Assembly: GCA_964572725.1 (NCBI GenBank)
Contig: CAZNFW010000003.1
Location: forward strand, 1 to 64,000
Source: Rosettibacter sp964572725
Lineage (GTDB): Bacteria > Bacteroidota > Ignavibacteria > Ignavibacteriales > Melioribacteraceae
Direction: 5' to 3'
Length of the DNA stretch: 64,000 nt
Under the pieces are notes generated by a model. It was given only the letters and a program-made list of their open reading frames with translations. It had not been told where the DNA came from and searched no databases. How positions within the stretch are numbered: the stretch's first letter is position 1; the number at the start of each line of letters is the position of its first letter. A program made the position numbers and the translations under genes. Shown piece after piece: positions 7,693 through 16,798 of the stretch.

Positions 7693-9519
7693 ATGAATCC
7701 ACTTTTAGAAGACAAATTAAATAACTTGCCAGCATTGCCCGGTATTTATCAGTTCAAAGATAACAAAGGCAAAGTAATATATGTGGGCAAAGCAAAAAAT
7801 TTAAGGAATCGTGTCCGTTCTTATTTTCAAAAAAATATTGATTCGCCAAAAACTGCAGCGCTTGTTTCCAAAATACACGACTTAGAAGTAATTATAACAG
7901 ATAACGAAATTGAAGCACTCGTTCTTGAAAACAATTTAATTAAAGAACTAAAACCGAGATACAATGTAAATCTTAAAGACGATAAATCTTATCCATACAT
8001 AAAGGTAACTAATGAACCTTATCCACAAATTTATCCAACAAGAAACATTGTCAAAGATGGTTCAAGATATTTTGGTCCTTACACAGACGTAAAAAATATG
8101 AAGCAGTCACTTAGATTGATAAACAAAATATTTAAAATAAGAAGCTGCAAATATTATATAACAGAAGAAGCAATTCAAAAAAAGAAGTTTAAGGTTTGTC
8201 TTGATTATCATATTAAAAAATGTGATGGACCATGTGAAGGACTTGTTTCACAATATCATTATAATCAGATGGTAAATCATGTTGTTAAAGTTTTGCGGGG
8301 GAAAACTGATGATTTGATTGATGAATTAAAATCACAAATGAACGAAGCAGCAGCAAATTTAGAATTTGAAAAGGCTGCGGAATTGCGTGATAGAATCGAA
8401 CAGCTTCAAATTTATTCTTCAAAACAAAAAGTTGTATCCACTGATTTAGAAGATAAAGACATAATAAGCGCAGCTTATGAAGGGAAAGATGTTGCTGCTA
8501 CAATTCTAAACATTCGCTCAGGGAAATTAGTAGGGAAAAAACAGCTTGCATTAACAACCGAAGGAAATGAAGACGAAAGTCAAATTTATTCTGCAATTAT
8601 CAGATTTTATTATGATGAATACGTTGAAGTACCTAAAGAAATAATTCTTGAAGTAGAGCCTGATGATTCAGATACTTTATTAGAATGGTTAAACAAACGA
8701 GCATTAAAAAAATGCAAATTTGTTATTCCACAAAAGCAGAGTGAAGCAAAATCTCTTTTGATGATGTGTAAACAAAACGCTCAGCTTTACCTTGAAGAAA
8801 TTCAACTTCAGAGAATGAAGAAAGAAGGAAGCGTACCTTATGCTCTATCTGCACTTCAAAGAGATTTGCATTTGAAAAAACTTCCTCGAAAAATAGAATG
8901 CTTTGATATATCGAATTTGCAGGGCAGCGATACAGTTGCAAGCATGGTTGTTTTTGTTGACGGTAAACCTAAAAAAAGTTTGTACAGAAAATTTATTATA
9001 AAAACAGTAGAAGGTCCGAACGATTTTGCAAGCATGCAGGAAGTAATTTACAGAAGATACTGTAAACTTCTTGAAGAAAATGAACCAATGCCAGATTTAA
9101 TTATGGTTGATGGAGGGAAAGGTCAGCTTTCAAGTGCTATCGAAATATTAAAAAAACTTGAATTAAGAGATTATGAGATTATTGGACTTGCCAAACGTCT
9201 TGAAGAAATTTATGTTCCTAACGAATCCGAACCATTATTAATTTCAAAAACATCATCAAGTTTGAAGTTATTACAACAAATTCGAGACGAAGCACATAGA
9301 TTTGCAATCACATTTCATCGTGAGAGAAGAAGCAAAAGAACTTTTACAAGTGAGCTACTTGAAATCAATGGCATTGGTGAAAAAATTGCTCAAAAGCTCC
9401 TGTCAAAATACAGCATTGATGAAATAAAAAATTTAGATGAATCGAAATTATCAGAAGTAGTTGGAAAAGCTAAAGCAAAAAAAATTTTCGAATATTTCCA
9501 TCCTGAAAAAAAATCATAA
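7693..9519 (+). CDS. uvrC: Excinuclease ABC subunit C
   Basis: Dual-incision nuclease of nucleotide excision repair, 608 aa, full length. An N-terminal GIY-YIG domain (PGIYQFKDNKGKVIYVGKAK, about 13-32) cuts 3' of the lesion. A Cys cluster follows near residue 150-180 (RSCKYY, KVCLDYHIKKCDGPC). Then come the UVR motif contacting UvrB (about 210-240, NLEFEKAAELRDRI), the RNase H-like domain making the 5' cut (ECFDISNLQGSDTVASMVVF, MVDGGKGQL, HRFAITFHR), and a C-terminal helix-hairpin-helix (LLEINGIGEKIAQKLL). uvrA is in the same window; uvrB is not. The upstream gap holds a perfect TATAAT at 7566-7571 without a convincing -35. It converges with the SRP RNA gene. Confidence 0.97.
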   Translation: MNPLLEDKLNNLPALPGIYQFKDNKGKVIYVGKAKNLRNRVRSYFQKNIDSPKTAALVSKIHDLEVIITDNEIEALVLENNLIKELKPRYNVNLKDDKSYPYIKVTNEPYPQIYPTRNIVKDGSRYFGPYTDVKNMKQSLRLINKIFKIRSCKYYITEEAIQKKKFKVCLDYHIKKCDGPCEGLVSQYHYNQMVNHVVKVLRGKTDDLIDELKSQMNEAAANLEFEKAAELRDRIEQLQIYSSKQKVVSTDLEDKDIISAAYEGKDVAATILNIRSGKLVGKKQLALTTEGNEDESQIYSAIIRFYYDEYVEVPKEIILEVEPDDSDTLLEWLNKRALKKCKFVIPQKQSEAKSLLMMCKQNAQLYLEEIQLQRMKKEGSVPYALSALQRDLHLKKLPRKIECFDISNLQGSDTVASMVVFVDGKPKKSLYRKFIIKTVEGPNDFASMQEVIYRRYCKLLEENEPMPDLIMVDGGKGQLSSAIEILKKLELRDYEIIGLAKRLEEIYVPNESEPLLISKTSSSLKLLQQIRDEAHRFAITFHRERRSKRTFTSELLEINGIGEKIAQKLLSKYSIDEIKNLDESKLSEVVGKAKAKKIFEYFHPEKKS

Positions 9520-9527
9520 ACAAAAAA

Positions 9528-9621
9528 GCCAGACCAAACGACCACCCAGGTTAAATACTTACCGTTGCTTCCTTCCGGACCTGGCGGGGTTGGGTATTAA
9601 CCTGCCGGTCATTGATCTGGC
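9528..9621 (-). ncRNA. ffs: Bacterial small signal recognition particle RNA (4.5S type)
   Basis: The minus strand contains the near-invariant SRP core GGTCCGGAAGGAAGCA with its GGAA tetraloop, flanked by long paired arms. The ends GCCAGA and TCTGGC pair, as do CAGGTTAATAC and GTATTTAACCTG, giving a hairpin of about 94 nt. The 3' end runs straight into TTTTTT (9527-9522), a Rho-independent stop formed with the terminal stem. This RNA pairs with Ffh to target membrane and secreted proteins to the translocon. It is transcribed towards uvrC, and only a few bases separate their ends. The exact 5' end may lie further upstream than 9621. Confidence 0.93.
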
Positions 9622-9640
9622 ATAATTAAAATTTTGCTTG

Positions 9641-9671
9641 CAAATATAGGAATTTAATTAAAGCAGTAAAA
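9641..9671 (-). promoter_or_regulatory. Candidate promoter of the SRP RNA
   Basis: TATATTTG (9648-9641, minus strand) fits TAnnTTTG exactly, and TTTT (9671-9668) lies 19 bases upstream as a 3-of-4 match to TTTG. It would start transcription roughly 10-15 bases before the recognisable SRP stem, implying a short 5' extension or processing. Confidence 0.35.
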
Positions 9672-9689
9672 TGGAATTAACTTGTATTT

Positions 9690-10943
9690 CTAAGTTTTTT
9701 GTTCTTTCTTTTTAGCCGCAGGAAAAAGAATATTGTTCAATATCAATCGATAACCTGGAGAATTTTTAAACAAACTTAAATCAGTTGGAGGGTCACCTAC
9801 TGCATGCTGATAATCTTCAGGATCATGTCCACCATAAAATGTAAATGTTCCTCTTCCATAATTTCCATGTATGTATTTTACCTGATCTGTACCTGCTCTT
9901 TCACCAAGAATATAAACTGAATTTTTAATATACTTTTTTCTAAACATTGTAGTTTGTCCCATAAATCCATGAATTACATTGACATGATTTTGAGTAAGCA
10001 TTGTTGGAACAGGATCATATTTTGCAGAGAATTCAAATAATGTAAAGTAATCATTTTGTTCACTTCCAATTTCAGCAGGTTGAATATCAATGTCACTGTA
10101 TTCATAAACTAAAGGATTCATCTCGAGTTTAAAATTCTGAAATGCTAAGGTTTGTGAATAATCCAATTTATTTTGTGCATCTGGGTCAGGCGGGTCGCCA
10201 TCATACATTTTATCAACAATATCAACATTTAATGCTGCAAGTGCAATATCATAAGAATCTGTTGCAGAACACATAGCAAACAAAAATCCTCCCTGTCCTA
10301 CATAATTTTTAATTGAAAGAACAACAGCTTTTTCCATTTCTGATACTTTTTTGAATCCAAGTTTTTTTGCTTCTCTTTCATAAATATTTTGTTGTTCTAT
10401 ATACCAGGGTGCATTGCTAAATGAAGCATAAAATTTTCCATACTGGCCTGTAAAATCTTCGTGATGAAGATGCAGCCAGTCATATTTTTCTAAATCACCT
10501 CGCAATATTTCTTCTACCCATATTTTATCATATGGTACTTCGGCATAATCAAGTGCAAGTGTAACTGCATCATCCCATGGTTTAAAATTTGGCGGTACAT
10601 AAACAGCAATCCTCGGTGCTTTTTCAAGTCTAACTACTTCCATGTTCTGGTCTTCACTTTGTACCAGTGAATAAATTTGAACTGCTTCCTGTTGATTTAA
10701 AGTTTGAAATGAAACACCTTTTATTCGGCACTTTGCTGCAAGTTTTTCAGAATAATCAAACATGAATGAACCACCTCTGTAATTAAGAAGCCAATCTCCA
10801 GTCATTCCCTCTTTAAGTGCATTATAAGCAATTCCATAAGCTTTCAAATGGTCTGTCTGCTGCAAATCCATGTAGATAAGAATTTTTGTTTGTGATAGCA
10901 GTAAGGATACGAAAAGAAAATTGATAAAGATAAATTTTTTCAT
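9690..10943 (-). CDS. Secreted glutamine-amidotransferase-like protein (Bacteroidetes family often labelled asparagine synthetase B)
   Basis: Product of 417 aa from the ATG at 10943, chosen because it starts directly with a signal peptide (MKKFIFINFLFVSLLLSQ); an upstream in-frame start would add 14 residues before it. The sequence KILIYMDLQQTDHLKAYGIA, then DWLLNYRGGSF, matches my memory of a conserved exported Bacteroidetes family carrying the name asparagine synthetase B. No AsnB ATP-pyrophosphatase signature (SGGxDS) is visible, so that name looks wrong. The middle (IKNYVGQGGFLFAMCSATDSYDIAL) resembles a ThuA/class I amidotransferase fold with Cys in a nucleophile-elbow-like position, which is inference. 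True substrate unknown. It is a single gene with its own promoter candidate. Confidence 0.6.
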   Translation of the reverse strand: MKKFIFINFLFVSLLLSQTKILIYMDLQQTDHLKAYGIAYNALKEGMTGDWLLNYRGGSFMFDYSEKLAAKCRIKGVSFQTLNQQEAVQIYSLVQSEDQNMEVVRLEKAPRIAVYVPPNFKPWDDAVTLALDYAEVPYDKIWVEEILRGDLEKYDWLHLHHEDFTGQYGKFYASFSNAPWYIEQQNIYEREAKKLGFKKVSEMEKAVVLSIKNYVGQGGFLFAMCSATDSYDIALAALNVDIVDKMYDGDPPDPDAQNKLDYSQTLAFQNFKLEMNPLVYEYSDIDIQPAEIGSEQNDYFTLFEFSAKYDPVPTMLTQNHVNVIHGFMGQTTMFRKKYIKNSVYILGERAGTDQVKYIHGNYGRGTFTFYGGHDPEDYQHAVGDPPTDLSLFKNSPGYRLILNNILFPAAKKKEQKT

Positions 10944-11059
10944 GTTTATAAAATTATTCTTAACACATAAATCCTGTAATATCAAAGTTTACTATAAATA
11001 ACTTACACTCACACTTATTGTCAGATAGTGATGCTGTTAGGTTTTTTGGATGCTTAATA

Positions 11060-11088
11060 CTATTATGTAAGTATATTTACATTGACAA
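11060..11088 (-). promoter_or_regulatory. Candidate promoter with an embedded palindrome
   Basis: On the minus strand TTGTCA (11088-11083), a 17-base spacer and TAATAG (11065-11060) form a sigma-70-like promoter for the secreted protein at 9690-10943, giving a leader of about 105 bases. Bases 11065-11082 are a perfect inverted repeat, ATGTAA-N6-TTACAT, lying in the spacer. Such a position would suit a repressor. The regulator is unknown. Confidence 0.4.
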
Positions 11089-11148
11089 ATATTTATAAAG
11101 CTATTGTGAAAAGTAAATAACACCGAATTTTAAAAAGTGAATATCTGT

Positions 11149-12402
11149 TTATGCAATTTTTCTATCGGATTCAATATAAATTGGTTTTTCTCCTTTAGCA
11201 ACTACATCACGAGTGATTAAGCATTTATCAACATTTTCCATAGTCGGGATTTCATACATTACATCAAGCAAAATTCCTTCAACAATAGACCTGAGAGCAC
11301 GGGCACCAGTTTTTCTTTCTATAGCTTTTTTAACAATTTCATCAAGTGCAAGCGGGTCAAACTCCAGTTCAACACCTTCGAGTGCAAATAATTTTTTATA
11401 TTGCTTGATAATTGCATTTTTTGGTTCAGTCAAAATATTTTTTAATGCTGCTGGTCCCAGCGAATGAAGCGGAGCTATTACTGGAAGTCTTCCAACGAGT
11501 TCTGGAATTAGACCAAACTTAATTAAATCTTCAGGCTGAACTTTTTGAACAAGATTATCTCTGTCTATGTCCTCAGCTTTTGACATGTTAGTATCAAATC
11601 CAATTGGATTTCGATTTATTCTTGATGCAATAATATTTTCAATTCCTTCAAAAGCACCGCCGCAGATAAATAAAATATTTTTTGTATTAACATTTATTAA
11701 ACTTTGTTCGGGATGTTTTCTTCCACCTCTTGGTGGAACACCCGCAATTGTTCCTTCAAGTATTTTCAATAATGCCTGCTGAACACCTTCGCCTGAAACA
11801 TCACGAGTAATTGAAACACTCTCACTTTTACGAGCAATTTTATCTATCTCATCGATATAGACAATTCCCTTTTGTGCTCTTTCAAGATTATAATCTGCTG
11901 CTTGAAGCAATCTAACCAGAACAGTTTCTACATCATCACCAACATAACCTGCTTCGGTTAATGTAGTTGCATCAGCAATTGCAAACGGAACATCAAGAAT
12001 TCTTGCCAGAGTTTGTGCGAGAAGTGTTTTTCCTACTCCCGTAGGACCAATGAGCAAAATATTGCTTTTCTCAATTTCTACATCATCTACATCAAAAAAA
12101 GAAGAAGGTGCATTTATTCTTTTATAATGATTATAGACTGCAACAGCCAAAATTTTTTTTGCAAGCTCCTGCTCAATTACATATTCATCAAGACTTTTTT
12201 TAATTAATTCAGGTGTAAGTGATAAGTTTATGGAATCTTTTTTACCAAATGTTGATACATTATTTTTTAATATCTCTACACTTGTTTTTATGCAAATATC
12301 ACATATGTAAACATCAGGACCTGCAACCATGCTTGATACTTCGCTGCCATCCCTTCCGCAAAAAGAGCACCTTATTGTTTTTGGTTCTCTATGACCTGCC
12401 AT
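11149..12402 (-). CDS. clpX: ATP-dependent Clp protease ATP-binding subunit ClpX
   Basis: AAA+ unfoldase of 417 aa that feeds proteins to ClpP. An N-terminal four-Cys zinc domain (CSFCGRDGSEV ... CDIC, about residues 12-37) is followed by Walker A GPTGVGKT, pore loop GYVGDDVE, Walker B VYIDEIDKIA, the RKH-like loop RGGRKHPEQ, sensor II GARALRS, and a C-terminal small domain. Full length. It starts three bases after the stop of the TPR gene, so it is the last gene of a long minus-strand unit. ClpP and trigger factor, its usual partners in other genomes, are not adjacent. Confidence 0.97.
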   Translation of the reverse strand: MAGHREPKTIRCSFCGRDGSEVSSMVAGPDVYICDICIKTSVEILKNNVSTFGKKDSINLSLTPELIKKSLDEYVIEQELAKKILAVAVYNHYKRINAPSSFFDVDDVEIEKSNILLIGPTGVGKTLLAQTLARILDVPFAIADATTLTEAGYVGDDVETVLVRLLQAADYNLERAQKGIVYIDEIDKIARKSESVSITRDVSGEGVQQALLKILEGTIAGVPPRGGRKHPEQSLINVNTKNILFICGGAFEGIENIIASRINRNPIGFDTNMSKAEDIDRDNLVQKVQPEDLIKFGLIPELVGRLPVIAPLHSLGPAALKNILTEPKNAIIKQYKKLFALEGVELEFDPLALDEIVKKAIERKTGARALRSIVEGILLDVMYEIPTMENVDKCLITRDVVAKGEKPIYIESDRKIA

Positions 12403-12405
12403 TTT

Positions 12406-14262
12406 TTAACCACTATTAGTTTGTAAATTATTTAAATATTCTCTTGCTTGTTCAAAATATAATGAATTTGGGAATTTCTCAAGAAGTTTTTGATAAATCT
12501 GAATAGATTTATTTTTATCTTTAATTCCATATTGATAAATCTTTCCCAATAAAAAAAGTGACTTATCACTGAAAATTCCTGTTTTTGAATTTTCTGATAA
12601 ATCTTCGAGTATTGTAATTGCAATTGGCAAATTATTCAATGCAATTAATGCTTCTGCAAGTTTATAACTTGCAAATTCAGATAAAATGAATAAATCTTTA
12701 TTGCTTGCTAAATTTTTCAAAACTTCTGCAGCATCACTAAATTTTTTTTGAAACATAAGTAACCCGGCAGCAGCATATTTTGATAAATTTACAGAATCCT
12801 GCTTTGCTGCATTTATAATTGTCATTAATTCTAATGCATCATTTGCAAAATCACTTGAAAGATTTTTTGCTGTTTCAGAAAGATATTTAATCGATTCATT
12901 AAAATTTCCCTGCCAGAAATTTACTTTAGCAATAAAATAATTTGCCTGTGATTTTTGATTTAAATTTGCTCTGTTGTTTGCTAATACTTTTTCGAATAGA
13001 GATTTAGCATTATCAAATCTATTTTCATTAATTGCAATTTTGCCTTTTTGTATGAATGATAAAATTGAATAATCTGTGTTTGCTGCTCTCAGGTTAATCA
13101 GTGTGTATAAACTTTCAGCTTTTTGTATGTTGTTTAACAAATTAAAATTAATTTCTGCTATCCTAAACAATGCTTGAGGGTAAACGGAACTTCTTGGATA
13201 ATTTTCAATAATTTCTTCATATGAATTTATAATTTTTTTTATCTCTTCTTCATTTGCTATTTTGAATTCTTTATATGGTTTCCAGAAATCAATTTCCTCT
13301 TTGTATTTTTCATTATAAATTGCTTCGAGTGCTGTTGAATAGTAAAACTTAATTGTCGGAAGCAATTGAGGATTAATATTTTTCTTTATTAAATATTCAA
13401 AAGCTTTTAGAGCTGCAAAATATTCTTTATTCTGTAATGCATTTTGAGCAAAAGAAAAGATTGTATTTCCATTTCCCTTTGTCTTTTCCTCATATTCAAC
13501 CAAGAGCTGAAATGCTTGTTCATATTTACCAATTAATGAATAACTGTAAGAAAGTAAATCATACAATAAAGGCAATGGATTTTCTTTTATTTTTTTCTTT
13601 ATAGCATCAATAAATTGTTCAACAGCATTTTGATTATCCGAATAATAATTAATTCTAATTTTTACATTGCCTATTTGTTCAGGCTTTTTAATTATCAGGT
13701 CACAAAATTCATTTGCTGCATCTTTAAATCTCATATTTGCAAGATAGATATTTGCAAGGTCAAGAGAAAAAATCTCTGGTTCATCAGAAATTTCTTTACC
13801 TCGTTTTAAAATATCGATTGCTTTTTCAAAAGCTCTGTTTTCTATTGCATAATTTGCAATTACTCTGTAAGCAACTATAGAAGATTGACCTGCTTTCAAT
13901 CCTTGTTCCCATGCTTCATAAGCTTTTGAAATATTATCAGACATGAAATAAACGGAGCCAAGAAGTCCATAAAGATTAAAATCTTGCGGCACCTGTTTCA
14001 ATCTTCTTTCAATTAATTGAGCAGCTTCTAAATATTTTTTTTGTTTTATAAAAATTCTTGTCAGTGCATCAAAATACGAATAATTCGAGGGATTATTATT
14101 AAAAAGTTCTCTTAAAATTGTCTCTGCTTTTTCAAGCTGTCCTGCTTCTTCATAACTTTGTGCCAATCTAAAGCGATTGTCCAACGATAAATCATTTTGT
14201 GCAGTTATAATTGAAGAGTTTATTAATAATAAAAACGATGTTATAAATAAATATCTAATCAA
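12406..14262 (-). CDS. Exported tetratricopeptide repeat protein
   Basis: About 618 aa of helical TPR repeats from end to end (for example AQSYEEAGQLEKAETILREL, YYFLAKV-type pairs, and a closing LYFEQAREYLNNL), a scaffold for protein contacts. The frame is open from a TTG at 14289, but the TTG at 14262 has GAGAG about six bases upstream and begins exactly at a signal peptide (IRYLFITSFLLLINSSIITAQ), so I prefer it; it overlaps the end of the FAD-oxidase gene by eight bases. The final repeats resemble the YbgF/BamD-like outer-membrane assembly type (FYEQ-like spacing), but no lipobox Cys is present. Role unknown; probably periplasmic. Placed directly before clpX. Confidence 0.75.
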   Translation of the reverse strand: MIRYLFITSFLLLINSSIITAQNDLSLDNRFRLAQSYEEAGQLEKAETILRELFNNNPSNYSYFDALTRIFIKQKKYLEAAQLIERRLKQVPQDFNLYGLLGSVYFMSDNISKAYEAWEQGLKAGQSSIVAYRVIANYAIENRAFEKAIDILKRGKEISDEPEIFSLDLANIYLANMRFKDAANEFCDLIIKKPEQIGNVKIRINYYSDNQNAVEQFIDAIKKKIKENPLPLLYDLLSYSYSLIGKYEQAFQLLVEYEEKTKGNGNTIFSFAQNALQNKEYFAALKAFEYLIKKNINPQLLPTIKFYYSTALEAIYNEKYKEEIDFWKPYKEFKIANEEEIKKIINSYEEIIENYPRSSVYPQALFRIAEINFNLLNNIQKAESLYTLINLRAANTDYSILSFIQKGKIAINENRFDNAKSLFEKVLANNRANLNQKSQANYFIAKVNFWQGNFNESIKYLSETAKNLSSDFANDALELMTIINAAKQDSVNLSKYAAAGLLMFQKKFSDAAEVLKNLASNKDLFILSEFASYKLAEALIALNNLPIAITILEDLSENSKTGIFSDKSLFLLGKIYQYGIKDKNKSIQIYQKLLEKFPNSLYFEQAREYLNNLQTNSG

Positions 14263-15733
14263 AATATCTCTCGTAGAAAATATTCCCAATGTTTAAAATT
14301 TTGTTCGGGTCGAATACAAGTTTTAGTTTAGCCATTTCTCTAATAGTTTTTTCATTATACATTTTAAGAAAGAAATCTCGTTTCAATTTTCCAATACCAT
14401 GTTCTGCAGAAATTGTACCTTTTAATTCTACAGCTTTTTCACAAATAGTCATATAAATTTTTCTTGATTTATCATATTCATCTTCATTTTGAGGAAGCAT
14501 ATTCAAATGCATATGTGAATTTCCAAAATGACCATAAACAACATAATCTAATCCATTACTTTCAACAATTTTTTTTACCTCATAATAATAGTTCTTAAAA
14601 ACATTATCAGGGACTGCAACATCAGTTCCAACTTTTCTTAAACCTCGTCGAGTAACATATTCATTTACTTTCCATGCAATTGCATGACGAAAATCTTTAA
14701 ACTGTTCCTGTTCTTTTTTACTTGCAGCTATCCACGAATTTTCTTCCATCCCTGAATGTTTATTGATTAATTCCATCCACTGTGAAATTATTTCATCTTC
14801 ATTTTCATCGAGTTCCTGCTCGAACCATACTGCGCCTTTCGCATCAGATGGAATATTGGGATAGTCTTCAGATAAAAATTTAAGTGTAAAAAAGTCAAAA
14901 AACTCCAAGCCTCTTGCAGATATTAATGGAAGTGAACTTTCAATTCTATTTTTAGATATTGCTCTTGCTTCTTCAATATAATTAAGTGCATTATCTTCGT
15001 TGTCAAAAAATATAACACAGGATAATATTTTTTCCGGGAGTTCAATTAATTTTAATTTTATTTCCGAAAAAATTCCAAGGGTTCCCTCAGAACCAATAAA
15101 TAAATCAATTAAATCCATATTCTTTTTGCAGTAATAACCCGCAGCATTTTTTGTCTCGGGCATTTCAAACTGAGGCAGCACGAAAGAAATATTATTTCCT
15201 CTTTCGGTAGTTAGAAATACATTATAATTATCTGCAAAATATTGACCTCTTTGAATTGACAATTTATCGCCATCAGGGAGAATAATTTTTATTCCAAGAA
15301 CATAATCGCGTGTAGGTCCATATTTAAATGTTCTTGCACCTGAAGCATTAGTAGCAACATTTGCACCTATTTGACAATTTCTTTCTGTCGGGTCTGGAGG
15401 ATAAAATAATTTTTGTTCTTCAATATAATCTTGAAAATCCTTTAGTATAACTCCGGGTTGTATCACTGCAAATTTTTCTTCTTTATTGAGTTCAATAATT
15501 TTATTCATATTTTCAAGAGAAATTACAAGACCGCCTTCCGGCACTCTTCCTCCAGTTAAACCAGTTCCATTGCCGGAAACTGTAACTCTTTTTTTATTTG
15601 AATTAGCATATCTTAAAATTTCAGAAATTTCTTCTTCATTCGAAGGGATATAAATTGCTTCACAATTGCCTTTGTAATTGGAAGCATCGGTCAAATAATT
15701 TTGTATTTCATCTTGATTTTGTTTTATCAGCAT
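14255..15733 (-). CDS. FAD-binding oxidoreductase (GlcD / D-lactate dehydrogenase family)
   Basis: Flavoprotein of 492 aa. An N-terminal FAD_binding_4 (PCMH) domain has the pyrophosphate-binding GNGTGLTGGRVPEGG, then DPTERNCQIGANVATNASGART and LIDLFIGSEGTLGIFSEIKLKL. A C-terminal FAD-oxidase domain includes GHFGNSHMHLN and the end motif GTISAEHGIGKLKR. These mark the family that oxidises 2-hydroxy acids (glycolate, D-lactate, D-2-hydroxyglutarate); the substrate cannot be fixed from sequence. No GlcE/GlcF partner or fused Cys-rich iron-sulfur domain is nearby, so its electron acceptor is open. It lies 21 bases after the Trm112-like gene in the clpX-ward unit. Confidence 0.85.
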   Translation of the reverse strand: MLIKQNQDEIQNYLTDASNYKGNCEAIYIPSNEEEISEILRYANSNKKRVTVSGNGTGLTGGRVPEGGLVISLENMNKIIELNKEEKFAVIQPGVILKDFQDYIEEQKLFYPPDPTERNCQIGANVATNASGARTFKYGPTRDYVLGIKIILPDGDKLSIQRGQYFADNYNVFLTTERGNNISFVLPQFEMPETKNAAGYYCKKNMDLIDLFIGSEGTLGIFSEIKLKLIELPEKILSCVIFFDNEDNALNYIEEARAISKNRIESSLPLISARGLEFFDFFTLKFLSEDYPNIPSDAKGAVWFEQELDENEDEIISQWMELINKHSGMEENSWIAASKKEQEQFKDFRHAIAWKVNEYVTRRGLRKVGTDVAVPDNVFKNYYYEVKKIVESNGLDYVVYGHFGNSHMHLNMLPQNEDEYDKSRKIYMTICEKAVELKGTISAEHGIGKLKRDFFLKMYNEKTIREMAKLKLVFDPNKILNIGNIFYERYFD

Positions 15734-15754
15734 ACTATTAAAAGTTTGTTTTAA

Positions 15755-15970
15755 TTATTGTGATTGAATTCCGTGACGTTTCATAATTTTTTCCCATGTT
15801 TCTAAATCAAGTTCTTCAGATTCTTCTATTAGCATAATCGGAATATTATTTTCAATTCTGTATCTTCTTCTGGTATTTTTGTCAGTAGATACGAGATAAT
15901 TATTATCAAGAACTAAATCTGCTCCTGATACTGGACAACATAAAATTTCTAAAAGTTCTTTTGCTATCAT
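15755..15970 (-). CDS. Trm112-like / UPF0434 family small protein
   Basis: Product of 71 aa with the family pattern ELLEILCCPVSGADLVLD ... RRRYRIENNIPIML, that is, a start like E. coli YcaR followed by a strand pair and the IPxML turn. Trm112 relatives activate methyltransferases in archaea and eukaryotes; the bacterial role is unclear. Many members carry two Cys pairs for zinc, but here only the adjacent Cys-Cys is seen, so zinc binding is doubtful. The C-terminal LETWEKIMKRHG extension is not one I recognise. First of four closely spaced genes running to clpX. Confidence 0.7.
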   Translation of the reverse strand: MIAKELLEILCCPVSGADLVLDNNYLVSTDKNTRRRYRIENNIPIMLIEESEELDLETWEKIMKRHGIQSQ

Positions 15971-16048
15971 TATTTAAAATTATTTTAGTGAATTAACTAT
16001 TGGAAAAGTTTTATAACATTAAGAAGCAGAAATATTTTAATATCAAAA

Positions 16049-16786
16049 TTACAGCTGTAATTTTTTCTTTGCTTCTTCCGCTATTTCAGTAGAAACCAAA
16101 ATTCTGCCGCAGGATTCACATGAAAAAATTCTTTTGTTCTGTTTGATTTCAAGCTGTCTTTGTGGTGGAACAACATTATGGCATCCTGAACATGCAGAAC
16201 GAATAATGGTTACAACTGCTTTACCGCCTAATGCTTTTCGAATTCTCATGTAAGTAGAATAATCCTGTTTTTTTACTCTTGCCGCTATTTTTTCTCTTTT
16301 TTCCTTTAGCTTTAGCTCTTCACGTTCGTTTGCTTTTATAATTTGTTTTAGTTCTGATTCTTTTTCTTTCAACTCTTTTGAAAGAGACTCAAGCTGAGGT
16401 TCTATTTCGGCAATCTCTGCTTTCAATTTTTGAATTAAATCTTCAAGAGCAAGACTTTCGTTTTCAAGTTTTTCTATTTGTTCTTCTGTATGGTCAATTT
16501 CTTTAGTTAAAGCATCATACTCTTTATTGTTGCGCACCTGATAAAGCTGGCTCTTAAATTTTTTCAAATTAGATTTCAGGCGCTCAACATCTTCATCATT
16601 TTGTTTACGTTTCTGCAGTGATTTTTTCTTTTCTGCTTCTTTTGTTTCTATTTGCTCTCGAATTGCATTAATTTGTGCTGTAAGTTCATTTACAATTGCA
16701 GGGAGATCACCTCTTAAATCCTCAAGCTCGTCGAGTTGATCATCAATTAATTGAAGTTCATAAAGAGTTGTTAATCGTTCTACCAA
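16049..16786 (-). CDS. Coiled-coil protein with C4 zinc ribbon (zf-RING_7 / DUF164 type)
   Basis: Product of 245 aa. Residues about 5-180 form a long, Glu/Lys-rich antiparallel coiled coil. The end carries a zinc ribbon with two Cys pairs, CSGCHNVV and CESCGRIL. This is the conserved family whose structures show a helical hairpin plus Zn ribbon and which is often encoded next to Nif3, as here (12 bases downstream of nif3). A nucleic-acid or ribosome-related role is suspected in the literature but not proven. The start is a TTG at 16786 with AAGGAG eight bases upstream. A gap of 78 bases to the next gene holds nothing obvious. Confidence 0.8.
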   Translation of the reverse strand: MVERLTTLYELQLIDDQLDELEDLRGDLPAIVNELTAQINAIREQIETKEAEKKKSLQKRKQNDEDVERLKSNLKKFKSQLYQVRNNKEYDALTKEIDHTEEQIEKLENESLALEDLIQKLKAEIAEIEPQLESLSKELKEKESELKQIIKANEREELKLKEKREKIAARVKKQDYSTYMRIRKALGGKAVVTIIRSACSGCHNVVPPQRQLEIKQNKRIFSCESCGRILVSTEIAEEAKKKLQL

Positions 16787-16798
16787 TTTAAATACTCC

